Shown here: positions 26,970 through 36,992 of the stretch, one piece after another | Layout: every line of letters starts with the position of its first letter | How positions within the stretch are numbered: position 1 is the stretch's first letter | Source: an uncultured Lysobacteraceae bacterium | GTDB lineage: Bacteria; Pseudomonadota; Gammaproteobacteria; Xanthomonadales; Xanthomonadaceae | DNA length: 64,000 bases | NCBI GenBank assembly: GCA_902825775.1 | Contig: CADECF010000001.1 | Span: 1-64,000, forward strand | Reading direction: 5' to 3' | Notes under the pieces: model-generated | What the model was told of the DNA's origin: nothing | Seen by the model: only the letters and a program-made list of their open reading frames with translations | The model's database searches: none | Program-made: the position numbers and the translations under genes

Positions 26970-28169
26970 ATGCCCCAACTCGCCCAGCGCATGGGCCGCG
27001 CTAAGCCCAGCGCGATCATGCTCGTCGCCGAAAAGGCCAAGCAACTCAAGGCCGAAGGCCGCGACATCATCAGTTTTTCCATCGGCGTTCCGAACTTCCT
27101 GCCCGGCGAGCACGTCTACGCCGCGGCCCGGGAGGCGCTGGCCAAGGACAGCGGCCAGTACGGCAGCAATCGCGGCTCCGACGCGTTGCTGGATGCCTTC
27201 CTGAAACACATCGAGCAGATCGGCCTGACCGGCTATTCGCGCGCCAACGTCGCCACCGGCATCGGCGCCAAGCACGTGATCTACAACATCTGCGAGGCAT
27301 TGCTCGACGAGGGCGACGGTTTTTGCTTCCCGACGCCGTATTGGACCAGCTACGTCGACATCGGCGAAATCCTCAACGCCGACATCCAACTGCTGCCGTG
27401 CCCGCCGGAACAGAACTACAAGCTGACGCCTGCGCAGCTCGACGCCGCGCTGGCGAAGAAGCCGAAGGTGTTCTTGTTCAACAATCCGTCCAACCCGACC
27501 GGGATGGTCTACACGCGCGATGAAATCGCCGCGCTGGCGGACGTGATCGTCAAGCATCCGGACACTTGGATCCTCACCGACGACATCTACAACCGCATGG
27601 TGTTCGACGGCGTGGGCTACCACAACTTCGTGCATTTCCGCCCGGAACTGCGCGACCGCGTTATCTTCCTGGATTCGCTGTCCAAGACCTACGGCATGCC
27701 GGGCTGGCGCGTCGGCTTCATGGCCGGGCCGGAGTCGGTGGCCAAGGCGGTCGCGACGATGAACTCCAACCACATCACCAACATCCCGGAAATCGTCACC
27801 GCCGCCGCGGTGGCCGCGTTGAGCGGCCCGCAGGATATTCCGCAGCAGAAGAACATCGAGTTCCAAGCCAAGCGCGACCAGGTGATGGCCATGCTCAACG
27901 CTATTCCCGGCGTGGTTTGCCCGAAGCCCCAGGGCGCGTTTTACGCGTTCCCGGACATCAGCGTGGCGTTCGGCAAATCGCATAACGGCAAGAAGATCGA
28001 GAACGACGTCGACTTCTGCAACGCGCTGCTCGACGCCAAAGGCGTGGCCTGCGTGCCCGGTTCGGCTTTCGGCGAGCCGCGCGCGTTGCGCATCAGCTAC
28101 ACCTGCCCGACGCCGCAGCTGGCGCCCGGTCTGCAGAGGTTCGCGGAGTTCTTCGCTGAATTGAAGTGA
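26970..28169 (+). CDS. Pyridoxal phosphate-dependent aminotransferase, class I
   Basis: The 399-residue enzyme has the fold type I motifs FFNNPSNPTG-like (FNNPSNPTGMVY), D205 and the PLP lysine in LDSLSKTYGMPGWRVGF (Lys239). It matches the aspartate aminotransferase group (aspartate plus 2-oxoglutarate to oxaloacetate plus glutamate), but related enzymes take other amino acids, so the substrate is not certain. Cytoplasmic. GAGGTTCCCGCG precedes the ATG. It is followed by a family D repeat and mdh. Confidence 0.9.
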   Translation: MPQLAQRMGRAKPSAIMLVAEKAKQLKAEGRDIISFSIGVPNFLPGEHVYAAAREALAKDSGQYGSNRGSDALLDAFLKHIEQIGLTGYSRANVATGIGAKHVIYNICEALLDEGDGFCFPTPYWTSYVDIGEILNADIQLLPCPPEQNYKLTPAQLDAALAKKPKVFLFNNPSNPTGMVYTRDEIAALADVIVKHPDTWILTDDIYNRMVFDGVGYHNFVHFRPELRDRVIFLDSLSKTYGMPGWRVGFMAGPESVAKAVATMNSNHITNIPEIVTAAAVAALSGPQDIPQQKNIEFQAKRDQVMAMLNAIPGVVCPKPQGAFYAFPDISVAFGKSHNGKKIENDVDFCNALLDAKGVACVPGSAFGEPRALRISYTCPTPQLAPGLQRFAEFFAELK

Positions 28170-28171
28170 TC

Positions 28172-28229
28172 CGTAGGGTGGGCCCCGGCCCACCATTCCC
28201 CACGCGGTGGGCCAAGGCCCACCCTACGA
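28172..28229. repeat. Family D inverted repeat
   Basis: CGTAGGGTGGGCCCCGGCCC and a facing GGTGGGCCAAGGCCCACCCT with TACG form an imperfect inverted repeat between the aminotransferase stop and mdh. A diverged half-copy at about 37917-37948 overlaps the fadH stop codon. Confidence 0.85.
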
Positions 28230-28248
28230 TGCATTGAGGATTTCGAAT

Positions 28249-29235
28249 ATGAAAACCCCCGTCCGCGTTGCCGTCACCGGCGCAGCCGGCCAGATCGGCT
28301 ACTCGCTGCTGTTCCGCATCGCTTCCGGCGAAATGCTGGGCAAGGATCAGCCCGTCATCCTGCAGTTGCTCGAACTGCCGATGGAGAAGGCCCAGGCCGC
28401 GCTCAAGGGCGTGATGATGGAGCTGGAGGACTGCGCGTTCCCGCTGCTGGCCGGCATGGTCGGCACCGACGACGCCGAAGTCGCGTTCAAGGATGCCGAC
28501 ATCGCCCTGCTGGTCGGCGCGCGTCCGCGCGGCCCGGGCATGGAGCGCAAGGATCTGTTGCTGGAGAACGCCAAGATCTTCACCGCGCAGGGCGCGGCGT
28601 TGAACAAGGTCGCCAAGCGCGACGTCAAAGTGCTGGTGGTCGGCAATCCGGCCAATACCAATGCCTACATCGCGATGAAGTCGGCGCCGGATCTGCCGGC
28701 CAAGAATTTCACCGCGATGCTGCGCCTGGATCACAATCGCGCGCTGAGCCAACTCGCCGCGAAGGCCGGCGTCGCCGTCGGCGATATCGACAAGCTGATC
28801 GTGTGGGGCAATCACAGCCCTACCATGTATCCCGACTATCGTTTCGCCACCGTCGGCGGCCACTCGCTGAAGGCCAAGATCGACGACGCCGACTGGAACG
28901 CGAATACCTTCATCCCGCAGGTCGGCAAGCGCGGCGCGGCGATCATCGAAGCGCGCGGCCTGTCTTCCGCCGCATCGGCCGCCAACGCCGCTATCGACCA
29001 CATCCGCGACTGGGTGCTGGGCAGCAACGGCAAGTGGGTGACGATGGGCGTGCCGTCGGACGGCAGCTACGGCATTCCCAAGGACGTGATGTACGGAGTG
29101 CCGGTGACCACCGCCAATGGCGAATACACCCGCATCGAGGGCCTGGAAGTCGACGCGTTCAGCCGCGAGCGCATGGACAAGACGCTGGCCGAGCTGGAAG
29201 AAGAGCGCGCGGGCGTGGCGCACTTGCTGGGCTGA
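28249..29235 (+). CDS. mdh: Malate dehydrogenase
   Basis: The 328-residue protein has the NAD motif [16 protein letters not shown] (10-25), the arginine-bearing loop [14 protein letters not shown] and catalytic His189 in [11 protein letters not shown]. It converts malate and oxaloacetate in the TCA cycle. It belongs to the cytosolic-type MDH (about 330 aa), as in xanthomonads, not the 312-aa E. coli type. The ATG at 28249 follows GAGGA (28236-28240). It ends at a strong terminator. Confidence 0.96.
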   Translation: MKTPVRVAVTGAAGQIGYSLLFRIASGEMLGKDQPVILQLLELPMEKAQAALKGVMMELEDCAFPLLAGMVGTDDAEVAFKDADIALLVGARPRGPGMERKDLLLENAKIFTAQGAALNKVAKRDVKVLVVGNPANTNAYIAMKSAPDLPAKNFTAMLRLDHNRALSQLAAKAGVAVGDIDKLIVWGNHSPTMYPDYRFATVGGHSLKAKIDDADWNANTFIPQVGKRGAAIIEARGLSSAASAANAAIDHIRDWVLGSNGKWVTMGVPSDGSYGIPKDVMYGVPVTTANGEYTRIEGLEVDAFSRERMDKTLAELEEERAGVAHLLG

Positions 29236-29256
29236 TCGTCCGCAGCGCGAATCGAG

Positions 29257-29287
29257 AAAGGGCGGCCCGCAGGCCGCCCTTTTTTTC
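29257..29287 (+). terminator. Intrinsic terminator after mdh
   Basis: AAAGGGCGGCC (29257-29267), loop CGCA, GGCCGCCCTTT (29272-29282), then a T-tract to 29286. A perfect stem with a classic U-run, placed 22 bases after the mdh stop. Confidence 0.9.
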
Positions 29288-29294
29288 TTGGGCG

Positions 29295-29981
29295 TCACCC
29301 GGGCAACTGACCGAAGCCGAGCATCACGAATGCGATCGCGAAGATCAGCACAGTGGTCAAGACGAAGTGAGCCACGGCGTATGCGTAGGAGCGCAATGCG
29401 CCGAATTTGGTGAAATAGCGGAATACGACGGCCTGCGCGCGCACGTACCAAACCGCTATCGCCAAGCCGAGCCCGGCGCCGGCCAAGATGATCGGCAAGC
29501 GTTCGGTGCGCACCATCATCGATGCCAACGACATGAAGATCACGAACGGCGAAGCCAAGAAGGCATGCACGTAGAAAGGCACGCGCAGCGTGTCGCGGGT
29601 CAGCGGCTGCCGGGTTCGCTTCATCGTCCAAAGCGCGGCGATCAGCGCGTACAGGCTGAAGCAGACGCTTCGGAACGCCAGCAATCCCTGCTGCGATCCG
29701 AAGACCATGTCGTTGATCTGGTTGTGCGTGTATCGCAACGGGTCGGCATAAGCCATTTCCACGGCGTGGGCGAGGATGATGGACAGGATCAGCATCAGCG
29801 GCGGGCTGATCGTTTCGGTGAACTGTTGGTCGCGCTCCTCGGCCATTTGCAGCACCGTGTATTTGGAGACGGCGATCGGGTGGAGCAGGATCCGGAACAG
29901 CGTCCGCGGATAGAACGCCAGCCAGCTCATCACTTCGTACAGGAATTCTTCCAGCGAACGCAGAATCTTCAAGAAGTCCAT
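29295..29981 (-). CDS. Polytopic membrane protein of unknown function
   Basis: The 228-residue protein has about five hydrophobic segments, for example LMLILSIILAHAVEMAYA, VCFSLYALIAALW, LPIILAGAGLGLAIAVWYV and FVLTTVLIFAIAFVML. The cytoplasmic-looking N-terminus (MDFLKILRSLEEFLYEVMS) is amphipathic. No family was recognised. It meets mdh convergently across the terminator. A permease or Yip-like fold is only a guess. Confidence 0.7.
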   Translation of the reverse strand: MDFLKILRSLEEFLYEVMSWLAFYPRTLFRILLHPIAVSKYTVLQMAEERDQQFTETISPPLMLILSIILAHAVEMAYADPLRYTHNQINDMVFGSQQGLLAFRSVCFSLYALIAALWTMKRTRQPLTRDTLRVPFYVHAFLASPFVIFMSLASMMVRTERLPIILAGAGLGLAIAVWYVRAQAVVFRYFTKFGALRSYAYAVAHFVLTTVLIFAIAFVMLGFGQLPG

Positions 29982-30088
29982 GGCGATCCCCGGCCGAGTC
30001 CTGTTGGGTCCAGACGTTATTCCCGTTCGCGCTGGCGGGCAAATCCACGGTGCTGCCCGCTCGGTTCTTACGGCCGCATGCCCGCTTG

Positions 30089-32326
30089 TCAGCGCGCCAA
30101 CGGCACGTCGATATGACTATTGCCGTACCAACGTAGCCGCATCGGCTCGGCGGCGTCGGCGATAGTTTCGTCGCTGACGTCCTTGCCGCTGCCGTAATTG
30201 ATCTGCATGTCGCGCTGCTTATTGATCGCCAGCACGATCACCAGCCGGCTGCCCGCTTGCAATCGCCGGCTCACAAGCCGCTCGCTGTGGAAATCCAAGG
30301 TCTGGCGCTTGCCCGGCTTCAGCAATTCGCGGCGATCGCGGTCCTTCGCGTAGCTGGCGCGGCCCAAGTGCCAGGCCAGCAGCAGATAGCGGCCGTCGGC
30401 CATGCGTTCGTACAGCGACACGGTCAGATCCATGTCGTGCTTGTTGGTGAGGAAATCCAAGCGGCCGGAGAACAGTCCGCTCAACTCGACGGGCGCCGCG
30501 AAGGGTTCGCTGACGAAGGCCAGGCCGCCGCGCGGATCCAGTTTGTCGAGCAGCGATTCGGCGGGCGAAGTCCAATCGGCATCCTTGCGGTCGGAGAAAT
30601 TCACGATTTGCGCGCTGAACGCGTTGCCGCCGGGTTTCTTTTCGGCGAGCGTTCCTTCGGCGGCGCGGGTCGCGGGTTGCAGATACAGGCGCAAACGTTC
30701 GTTCGCCATCGCTTCGATCGATGGCGCATGCTTCCAGACATCGGCGCCCATGACCTGATAGTTCACGCGGTCGCGCAGCGACTCGGGCTTGGGCGAGCCG
30801 CGGAAGACGTGATCGAACCATTGGTAGCGCAGTTCCGGCAGGTCGATCAGCGCCGACGGATCGACCTGATAGCCTTCGACGAAACGGACGACGCCGGTCT
30901 GCATCGCGAAATGCCCCCACGGACCGATCAGCAGCGTGTGGTCTGCGTTCGGACGATGGCGCAAATGCTCGTCGTAATAGTGCTGCACGCCGACCCGCGC
31001 GCCGTCGAAATATCCGGTGACCGCGAGCACAGGGATGTCGATCCGCGCGAATTCGTCGCCTTGCGGCGTCATCGCCTGCCAGTAGGCGTCGTAGCCGGGA
31101 TGCTGCAACCAGCGCGAATAAACCGGATTCGGCGCGCCGTCGATCTTGGGCAGATCGCGATAGGCGCGGCCGCTTTCGTACCAGGTGCGGTCCAGGCGCT
31201 GCCAGCGCGCCTGGTCGCCATAGCTGTCGCCGTCGAGCGTGGCGTTGCTTGCGGTCCACAGCGGCCAGGGATACAGGAAATTGAGGAAGACGTTGCCCTG
31301 CATCGGCACGTCGATGCCGGGTGCGGTGGAGGCGGACGTCATCATCGCCTTCAACGCCGGCGGACGATGTTTGGCCGCGGCCCACTGGGTGAAGCTGTTG
31401 TAGCTGTTGCCGTACATGCCCACGCGGCCGTCGCACCAGGGTTGGCGCGCGATCCAGGCGATCGCTGCCGCCGCATCGGCGCCGTCGTGCTCGTAGGGTG
31501 CGACCGGTCCGGGGCTGCCGGCCTTGCCGCGGCTGTAGACGACTACGCCGACGTAACCGTGCGCGGCGGCTGCCTTGGCGTCCGAGAGCGACCAGTCGTC
31601 GTTGACGTAGATGGTGAAGCCCAGCAGAGCGGGTTGCGGGCCGTGCGCCGATTTCGGGCGCACCACCAGGCCGCGCAGGCTTGCGCCATCCGCGCCGGGA
31701 ACGACGATGTCGCGTTCGATCGTGTAGCGCCGCGCTTCGTCCTCGGCGGTGAACGTCGGCATCTGCGGCAGCAACTCGGTATAGACCCGATGGAACAGGT
31801 ACAGGCGGACCAGTTCCAGCGCTTCGGATCGCGGGACCGCGGTCTTGCCGTGCTGTTTCTCCAGCGCTGCGTCCAGATCCTGCCGCGCACGCGTCAGGTT
31901 CGCGCCGAAGGCGGGCAAAGCTTGCGCTGCAGCGCGATCGTCGAGTCTCGCAAAGCCGCGGCGCAGCGCGGGCAGCAGCGAACGTTCGCCGCGCAGCTTC
32001 GCGTCGGCGTACAGCTCGTACTGCAGGAACAAGGTCGTGGCTTGCACCGGTGCGGTACCGGCACGGCGCTCGCGCAAGGCGTGGATGGTTTCGATCGCTT
32101 CCCGATAGCGGCCCGCGACCAGTTGCAGGCGCATGAGGTGGGTCTGTTCGCGTTCGGCATCCGCATCGGCATCGCGATAGTCGGCTAACCACTGCCGGGC
32201 CAAAGCGGGGATTTGCGCTTCGAGCGCGGCTGCGGAATCGACGGGAGGCGACGGCCACGCCGCATCCTGGGCCGATGCGAGAGAAGAACAGCCCAGGCAC
32301 CAGGCCAGCAACCACGCTTTGCGCAC
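30089..32326 (-). CDS. CocE/NonD family hydrolase (X-Pro dipeptidyl peptidase-like), secreted
   Basis: The 745-residue protein has a signal peptide (cleavage near ASAQ, residue 20), a helical N-terminal region to about residue 200, an alpha/beta-hydrolase domain with the nucleophile elbow GMYGNSYNSF (Ser308), and a C-terminal jelly-roll beta domain (about 570-745). This layout is that of the S15/CocE group. X-Pro dipeptidyl peptidases and cocaine or glutaryl acylases share it, so the substrate is unassigned. Divergent from prpB with a 115-bp gap. Confidence 0.88.
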   Translation of the reverse strand: MRKAWLLAWCLGCSSLASAQDAAWPSPPVDSAAALEAQIPALARQWLADYRDADADAEREQTHLMRLQLVAGRYREAIETIHALRERRAGTAPVQATTLFLQYELYADAKLRGERSLLPALRRGFARLDDRAAAQALPAFGANLTRARQDLDAALEKQHGKTAVPRSEALELVRLYLFHRVYTELLPQMPTFTAEDEARRYTIERDIVVPGADGASLRGLVVRPKSAHGPQPALLGFTIYVNDDWSLSDAKAAAAHGYVGVVVYSRGKAGSPGPVAPYEHDGADAAAAIAWIARQPWCDGRVGMYGNSYNSFTQWAAAKHRPPALKAMMTSASTAPGIDVPMQGNVFLNFLYPWPLWTASNATLDGDSYGDQARWQRLDRTWYESGRAYRDLPKIDGAPNPVYSRWLQHPGYDAYWQAMTPQGDEFARIDIPVLAVTGYFDGARVGVQHYYDEHLRHRPNADHTLLIGPWGHFAMQTGVVRFVEGYQVDPSALIDLPELRYQWFDHVFRGSPKPESLRDRVNYQVMGADVWKHAPSIEAMANERLRLYLQPATRAAEGTLAEKKPGGNAFSAQIVNFSDRKDADWTSPAESLLDKLDPRGGLAFVSEPFAAPVELSGLFSGRLDFLTNKHDMDLTVSLYERMADGRYLLLAWHLGRASYAKDRDRRELLKPGKRQTLDFHSERLVSRRLQAGSRLVIVLAINKQRDMQINYGSGKDVSDETIADAAEPMRLRWYGNSHIDVPLAR

Positions 32327-32414
32327 GACCCTTCCCCCGATGTGTGTTCGCGCATGCTAGCAAGCGCCGGCGGAGCGGCACTTCAATCGGCGGGCGGGGG
32401 CGGCCCGGCTCGGC

Positions 32415-32420
32415 TAAAAT
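32415..32420 (+). promoter_or_regulatory. Probable prpB -10 box
   Basis: TAAAAT is followed by AGCGCCTTTCCC and lies 21 bp before the prpB ATG (32442). The implied leader is only about 14 bases and carries GGAG. A -35 is not obvious. Confidence 0.5.
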
Positions 32421-32441
32421 AGCGCCTTTCCCGGAGACGCC

Positions 32442-33329
32442 ATGAGCCCCCAGACCTCCGCCGGCGCGCGCTTTCGCGCCGCACTCGCCGAAGAATCCCC
32501 CCTGCAGGTCATGGGCAGCATCACCGCCTACGCCGCGCTGATGGCCAAACGCGTCGGTTACAAGGCGCTTTACCTTTCCGGCGGCGGCGTTGCGGCCAAT
32601 TCGCTCGGCATGCCGGATCTCGGCATCAGCACCATGGAAGACGTGCTGATCGACGCGCGCCGCATCGTCGACGCCAGCGGCATGCCGCTGCTCGTCGATA
32701 TCGACACCGGTTGGGGCGGCGCGTTCAACATCGGCCGCACCATCAAATCCTTCATCAACGTCGGCGTGGCCGCGGTGCATATCGAGGACCAGGTCGGCCA
32801 GAAGCGTTGCGGGCACCGGCCGGGCAAGGAAGTGGTGCCGGCGGCGGAAATGGTCGATCGCATCAAGGCCGCGGTCGATGCGCGCCACGACGAATCGTTC
32901 GTGATCATGGCGCGCACCGATGCCGCGGCCAGCGAGGGCGTGGACGCGGCGATGGAACGCGCCCAGGCCTACGTCGAAGCCGGCGCGGACATGATCTTCC
33001 CCGAAGCGATGAAGACGCTGGACGACTACCGCCGCTTCAAGCGGGCGGTGAAGGTGCCGATCCTGGCCAACCTGACCGAGTTCGGCTCCACGCCTTTCTT
33101 CACGACCGACGAATTGCGCGATGCCGGCGTCGACATCGCGCTTTATTGTTGCGGTGCGTACCGCGCGATGAACAAGGCCGCGCTCGGCTTCTACGAAACC
33201 GTACGCAAGGAAGGCACGCAGAAGAACATCATCGACCGCCTGCAAACGCGCGACGAGCTCTACGATTTCCTGGGCTATCACGACTACGAGCGCAAGCTCG
33301 ACGAACTGTTCGCCAAATCGCCGAAGTGA
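32442..33329 (+). CDS. prpB: Methylisocitrate lyase
   Basis: PrpB (295 aa) cleaves 2-methylisocitrate to pyruvate and succinate in the methylcitrate cycle of propionyl-CoA use. The catalytic [10 protein letters not shown] loop is at residues 121-130 (Cys123), and metal ligands lie in DIDTGWGG (Asp87, Asp89). The first gene of the operon, with a short leader after the -10. It overlaps the next gene by four bases (GTGA). Confidence 0.96.
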   Translation: MSPQTSAGARFRAALAEESPLQVMGSITAYAALMAKRVGYKALYLSGGGVAANSLGMPDLGISTMEDVLIDARRIVDASGMPLLVDIDTGWGGAFNIGRTIKSFINVGVAAVHIEDQVGQKRCGHRPGKEVVPAAEMVDRIKAAVDARHDESFVIMARTDAAASEGVDAAMERAQAYVEAGADMIFPEAMKTLDDYRRFKRAVKVPILANLTEFGSTPFFTTDELRDAGVDIALYCCGAYRAMNKAALGFYETVRKEGTQKNIIDRLQTRDELYDFLGYHDYERKLDELFAKSPK

Positions 33330-33877
33330 ACGATCCACAGGCCAAGCCGGGCACCGATTGGGATCGCATCACGGCGATCTCGGCGGTGTTCATCGGCTTG
33401 GTCGCGGTCGCGGTGTCGGCTTATACGGCGATATTGCAGCGCGAACAGATCCGCGCGCAGGTCTGGCCACGATTGCTGATGTACAACGCGGGCAAAGCGG
33501 CGGAATTCCGCATCGCCAACAAAGGCGTGGGGCCGGCGGTGATCCGCTCCGTGCGGGTGACGGTGGACGGCAAGCCCGTGAGCGACTGGAACCAGGCGCT
33601 CGAACGCCTGCAATTGCAGGATCCGGGCCAGGGCTACAGCTCGCTCAACGGTCTGGTGTTGTCCGCCGGCGAGGATATGGATTACCTGAAGCCTTCGAGC
33701 CCCGAAAAATTCATCGAGATCCGCCGCCATGCCGGCAAGCGGCTGGGCATCAAGCTCTGCTATTGCTCGGTCTTGAACGAGTGCTGGACTACGCAGACCT
33801 ACGGCGAATCGGCCGAAGACGTGCAACGCGAAGTGGCGCATTGCCCGGCGCCGAGCCCGCAAGAGTTCGGCAACTGA
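33326..33877 (+). CDS. Unknown membrane protein, paralog 1 in the prp operon
   Basis: A 183-residue protein starting at GTG 33326, whose first four bases overlap the prpB stop. It has one transmembrane segment (about residues 15-37, [20 protein letters not shown]) and a periplasmic domain with [18 protein letters not shown] and [12 protein letters not shown]. Four conserved cysteines, including one near the C-terminus (VAHCPAP), are shared with the next gene. No known family. Expression with prpB and prpC suggests an accessory role in propionate metabolism or its sensing, but this is inference. Confidence 0.75.
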   Translation: MNDPQAKPGTDWDRITAISAVFIGLVAVAVSAYTAILQREQIRAQVWPRLLMYNAGKAAEFRIANKGVGPAVIRSVRVTVDGKPVSDWNQALERLQLQDPGQGYSSLNGLVLSAGEDMDYLKPSSPEKFIEIRRHAGKRLGIKLCYCSVLNECWTTQTYGESAEDVQREVAHCPAPSPQEFGN

Positions 33878-33881
33878 CCCG

Positions 33882-34451
33882 ATGACGGAGCAGCGCAACC
33901 ACGACCGGGAACCGCGCTCGCCGCGCGATTGGGGCGGCTGGGCGGCCGTGATCGCATCGCTCATCGGTCTGCTGGCCTTGTGCGTTTCCGGTTACACCGC
34001 GTGGCTGCAGCGCCAGCAGGTGCGCGCGCAAGTCTGGCCGTTGCTGGAGACCGGCATTTCGCCGTCCAACCGTCAGATGCTGCTGATGAACAAAGGCGTA
34101 GGGCCCGCGAGGGTCGGCGGCTTGCAATTTTTCGTGGACGGCAAGCCGCAGCACGATTGGAATTCGGCGATGCGTTCGCTCGGCCTGCAGGATATGAAGA
34201 TGCCGCCTTACTCGACTGCGAACGGCATTGTGGTGTCGTCGGGCGAACGGCTGCAGCAGCTGGCCTTCCTCGACGCGAACGATTTCGCCCGTTTCGAGGC
34301 GCAGTACCGGCGCATCGATTTGAAGATCTGTTACTGCTCGGCGCTGGACGAGTGCTGGGTGCTGGACGAACGCATCGCGGAGAAAGACCGCCAGCGCATC
34401 GAAGTGGCGCAATGCCCGGCCAAAGGCCCGGACGAATTCGTAGACAATTGA
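33882..34451 (+). CDS. Unknown membrane protein, paralog 2 in the prp operon
   Basis: The 189-residue protein is a clear paralog of its upstream neighbour: one transmembrane segment ([20 protein letters not shown]), then [38 protein letters not shown] and a final CPAKGPDEF. It starts four bases after the first paralog and is 22 bp from prpC. The cysteines are conserved in position. A tandem duplication inside a metabolic operon; function unknown. Confidence 0.75.
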   Translation: MTEQRNHDREPRSPRDWGGWAAVIASLIGLLALCVSGYTAWLQRQQVRAQVWPLLETGISPSNRQMLLMNKGVGPARVGGLQFFVDGKPQHDWNSAMRSLGLQDMKMPPYSTANGIVVSSGERLQQLAFLDANDFARFEAQYRRIDLKICYCSALDECWVLDERIAEKDRQRIEVAQCPAKGPDEFVDN

Positions 34452-34473
34452 AACATTGGACAAAGGAACCGAG

Positions 34474-35631
34474 ATGAGCGACAACACGACCGCGGCAGGC
34501 TTCAAGCCCAAGAAATCCGTAGCCCTTTCCGGCACCGCCGCCGGCAACACCGCGTTGTGCACGGTCGGCCGCAGCGGCAACGACCTGCATTACCGCGGCT
34601 ACGACATCCACGACCTGGCCACGAAATCCACGTTCGAGGAAGTGGCGCATCTGCTGGTGCACGGCGCGCTGCCGACCGCATCGCAGTTGAAGGCGTACAA
34701 GACCAAGCTCAAGCGCCTGCGCGGCCTGCCCGCGATCGTGCAGGAAGCGTTGGAGCTGGTGCCCGCAAACGCGCACCCCATGGACGTGATGCGCACCGGC
34801 TGCTCGGTGCTGGGCACGGTGCTGCCCGAGCGCGAAGGCCATCCCGCGGCCGAGGCGCGCGATATCGCCGACCGGCTGATGGCCAGTTTCGGCTCGATGC
34901 TGCTGTACTGGTGGCACTTCACCCGCAACGGCCGCCGCATCGACGTGGAAACCGACGACGACAGCATCGCCGGCCACTTCCTGCACCTGCTGCACGGCGA
35001 GCCGCCGAGCGCGCTGCACGAGAATGCGATGGACAAGTCGCTGATCCTGTACGCCGAACACGAATTCAACGCGTCCACGTTCGCCGCGCGCGTCATCGCC
35101 GGCACCGGTTCGGACATGCACTCGTGCATCACCGGCGCGATCGGCGCGCTGCGCGGGCCCAAGCACGGCGGCGCGAACGAGGTGGCGATGGACATCATCT
35201 CGCGCTATTCGAGCGCCGACGAGGCCGAGGCCGACATCCGCGCGCGCGTCGAGCGCAAGGAAATCGTGATCGGTTTCGGCCATCCGGTGTACACCATCGG
35301 CGATCCGCGCAATCCGATCATCAAGGACCTCAGCCGCAAACTGTGCGAAGAGGGCGGCAACCGCACCCTGTTCGAGGTCAGCGAGCGGATCGAAACGCTG
35401 ATGATGGATCTGAAGAAGATGTTCCCGAACCTGGACTGGTACAGCGCCTCCAGCTACCACATGATGGGCGTGCCGACCCCGATGTTCACGCCGCTGTTCG
35501 TGATCGCGCGCACATCCGGCTGGTCGGCGCACGTGATAGAACAGCGCGAGGACGGCAAAATCATCCGCCCGAGCGCCAACTACACGGGCCCGGAGGATCG
35601 CGAATACGCGCCGATCGAACGCCGCGGCTGA
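34474..35631 (+). CDS. prpC: 2-methylcitrate synthase
   Basis: PrpC (385 aa) condenses propionyl-CoA with oxaloacetate. Citrate synthase family residues: [13 protein letters not shown] (His231), GFGHPVY (His270) and Asp321. The short length and the context beside prpB favour methylcitrate over citrate synthase. The ATG at 34474 follows AAAGGAA; a TTG at 34456 is less likely. Confidence 0.95.
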   Translation: MSDNTTAAGFKPKKSVALSGTAAGNTALCTVGRSGNDLHYRGYDIHDLATKSTFEEVAHLLVHGALPTASQLKAYKTKLKRLRGLPAIVQEALELVPANAHPMDVMRTGCSVLGTVLPEREGHPAAEARDIADRLMASFGSMLLYWWHFTRNGRRIDVETDDDSIAGHFLHLLHGEPPSALHENAMDKSLILYAEHEFNASTFAARVIAGTGSDMHSCITGAIGALRGPKHGGANEVAMDIISRYSSADEAEADIRARVERKEIVIGFGHPVYTIGDPRNPIIKDLSRKLCEEGGNRTLFEVSERIETLMMDLKKMFPNLDWYSASSYHMMGVPTPMFTPLFVIARTSGWSAHVIEQREDGKIIRPSANYTGPEDREYAPIERRG

Positions 35632-35666
35632 GCCGCGGCGCGCATCCTGAACCTGGGGAGGGGGCG

Positions 35667-36152
35667 ATGCGAGTTGACGAGGTATACGCCAAGACCGACG
35701 CCGGTCGCGACGAGATCGAAACGCGCGCGCGCAAACTGACGCCTGCGCTGCGCTCGACGTTGTTGGTGGTCGATGGGCGGCGCACTATCGCTCAGCTGCT
35801 CGGTCTGGCGAGCGGGTTGCATGCGCCGCCAGATGCGCTGGCGCAACTGGCGGAACTGGGTCTTATCGCGCCGCTCGCGCAAACGGCCGCACCCGGCACG
35901 GCGCCGCTGTCGCCGCTGTCGCCGCATTCGGATATCGCCGACCGCTATCGCCTGCTCAGCGGTCTGATGTCCGAGGCCGTGCGCCAGCATCTGGGCCTGC
36001 GGGGCTACTTCATGCAGCTCAAGATCGAACGTTGCGCGGATACCGACGAATTATCGGCGTTGTTGCCGGAGTTGACCGCCGCGATCGCCAAATCCAAAGG
36101 CGAACCCTCTGCGTCGCAGTGGGAACAGGGCGTACGCGCCGCGCTGGCCTGA
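35667..36152 (+). CDS. Unknown cytoplasmic protein downstream of prpC
   Basis: The 161-residue protein has no signal or membrane segment. Residues 1-75 (KTDAGRDEIETRARKLTPAL, then RSTLLVVDGRRTIAQLLGLA) resemble a small domain found in various proteobacterial regulators, but I cannot name it with confidence. The C-terminal half is helical. It starts 35 bp after prpC with GGGGAGGGGGCG before the ATG, so it is probably the last gene of the prp operon. Regulatory role is only a guess. Confidence 0.65.
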   Translation: MRVDEVYAKTDAGRDEIETRARKLTPALRSTLLVVDGRRTIAQLLGLASGLHAPPDALAQLAELGLIAPLAQTAAPGTAPLSPLSPHSDIADRYRLLSGLMSEAVRQHLGLRGYFMQLKIERCADTDELSALLPELTAAIAKSKGEPSASQWEQGVRAALA

Positions 36153-36161
36153 CCTGCTCTT

Positions 36162-36240
36162 CGTAGGAGCGGCTTTAGCCGCGGGCTCTTCTCGGCGATG
36201 AAAAATAAATCCAGAGCTCGCGGCTAAAGCCGCTCCCACA
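36162..36240. repeat. Family A repeat, copy 5
   Basis: Arms CGTAGGAGCGGCTTTAGCCG on the left and the matching right arm ending GCTCCCACA frame an AT-rich spacer. It lies between the prp operon end and the convergent GST gene. Confidence 0.9.
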
Positions 36241-36272
36241 AAAAAGCCGCTTCCACAAAGAAGCGAATAGCG

Positions 36273-36884
36273 TCAGGCCAGGCCTTCTTCCTGCAGCGCT
36301 TTCCGCACGCCGGCATCGGCCTGCATGTGGGCGAAGAAGCGTTCCACACCGTCCAGGCCCGACAAATCGATTTCGTTCGCCTTGGCCCAGCGGATCAGCA
36401 CGAAAAGATACGGGTCTGCGATGCTGCGGCTGCCGGTCAGCCAGTCTTTGCCGGCCAATTGCGCATCCACGCGCTCGAACATGCCGCGCAACTTGGCGCG
36501 CGCATCGGCCTTGGTCTTCTCGATGAGCGCTTCGTCTTCCAGATAGGCGGTCGCACCGAACAGCGGCTTGAATGCCGGATGCATGTCGGAGTTGACGAAG
36601 GCCAACCAGCGATTCACTTCGGCGCGGCTTTGCGGCGTGCCGTCGCCGCCGACGCCGGATTCGGGGAAGCGATCGGCGAGATAGTTGAGGATCGCCGCGT
36701 TCTGCGTGAGCAGCCAGCCGTCTTCTTCGAGCACGGGCACGGCGCCGGCAGGATTGATCTTCAGGAATTCGGGTTGCTTGCGTTGCTCGCGCGTCACGCG
36801 TTGCGCGCGGTAAGGCTGGCCGGTCCATTCCAATACGATGTGGTCGGCCAGCGAGCAGGCGCCCGGCGAGTAATAGAGTTTCAT
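36273..36884 (-). CDS. Glutathione S-transferase, beta class
   Basis: The 203-residue protein has the thioredoxin-like N-terminal domain MKLYYSPGACSLADHIVLEW, with the beta-class Cys10, and an all-helical C-terminal domain. Glutathione-binding NPAGAVPVLEEDG is at about residues 49-61. It conjugates glutathione to electrophiles. The ATG at 36884 is supported by the family start; a longer upstream frame is not. Confidence 0.93.
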   Translation of the reverse strand: MKLYYSPGACSLADHIVLEWTGQPYRAQRVTREQRKQPEFLKINPAGAVPVLEEDGWLLTQNAAILNYLADRFPESGVGGDGTPQSRAEVNRWLAFVNSDMHPAFKPLFGATAYLEDEALIEKTKADARAKLRGMFERVDAQLAGKDWLTGSRSIADPYLFVLIRWAKANEIDLSGLDGVERFFAHMQADAGVRKALQEEGLA

Positions 36885-36992
36885 GGCGTCGCTCCGTTGC
36901 GAGGAGGCGCGATGATGGACGCGAAGGCGTGAAGGCTCAATCTTTGGCGCGAAACGGATCGTTGCGCGCAAGCCTGTCCTCGCGCTCATGCT

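Noticed and set aside
30219..33338. A very long open frame on the minus strand across the hydrolase, prpB and the gap between them
   Set aside because: It is antisense or out of frame to two well-supported genes, its protein is Arg/Ala-rich without domains, and such frames are normal in high-GC DNA.
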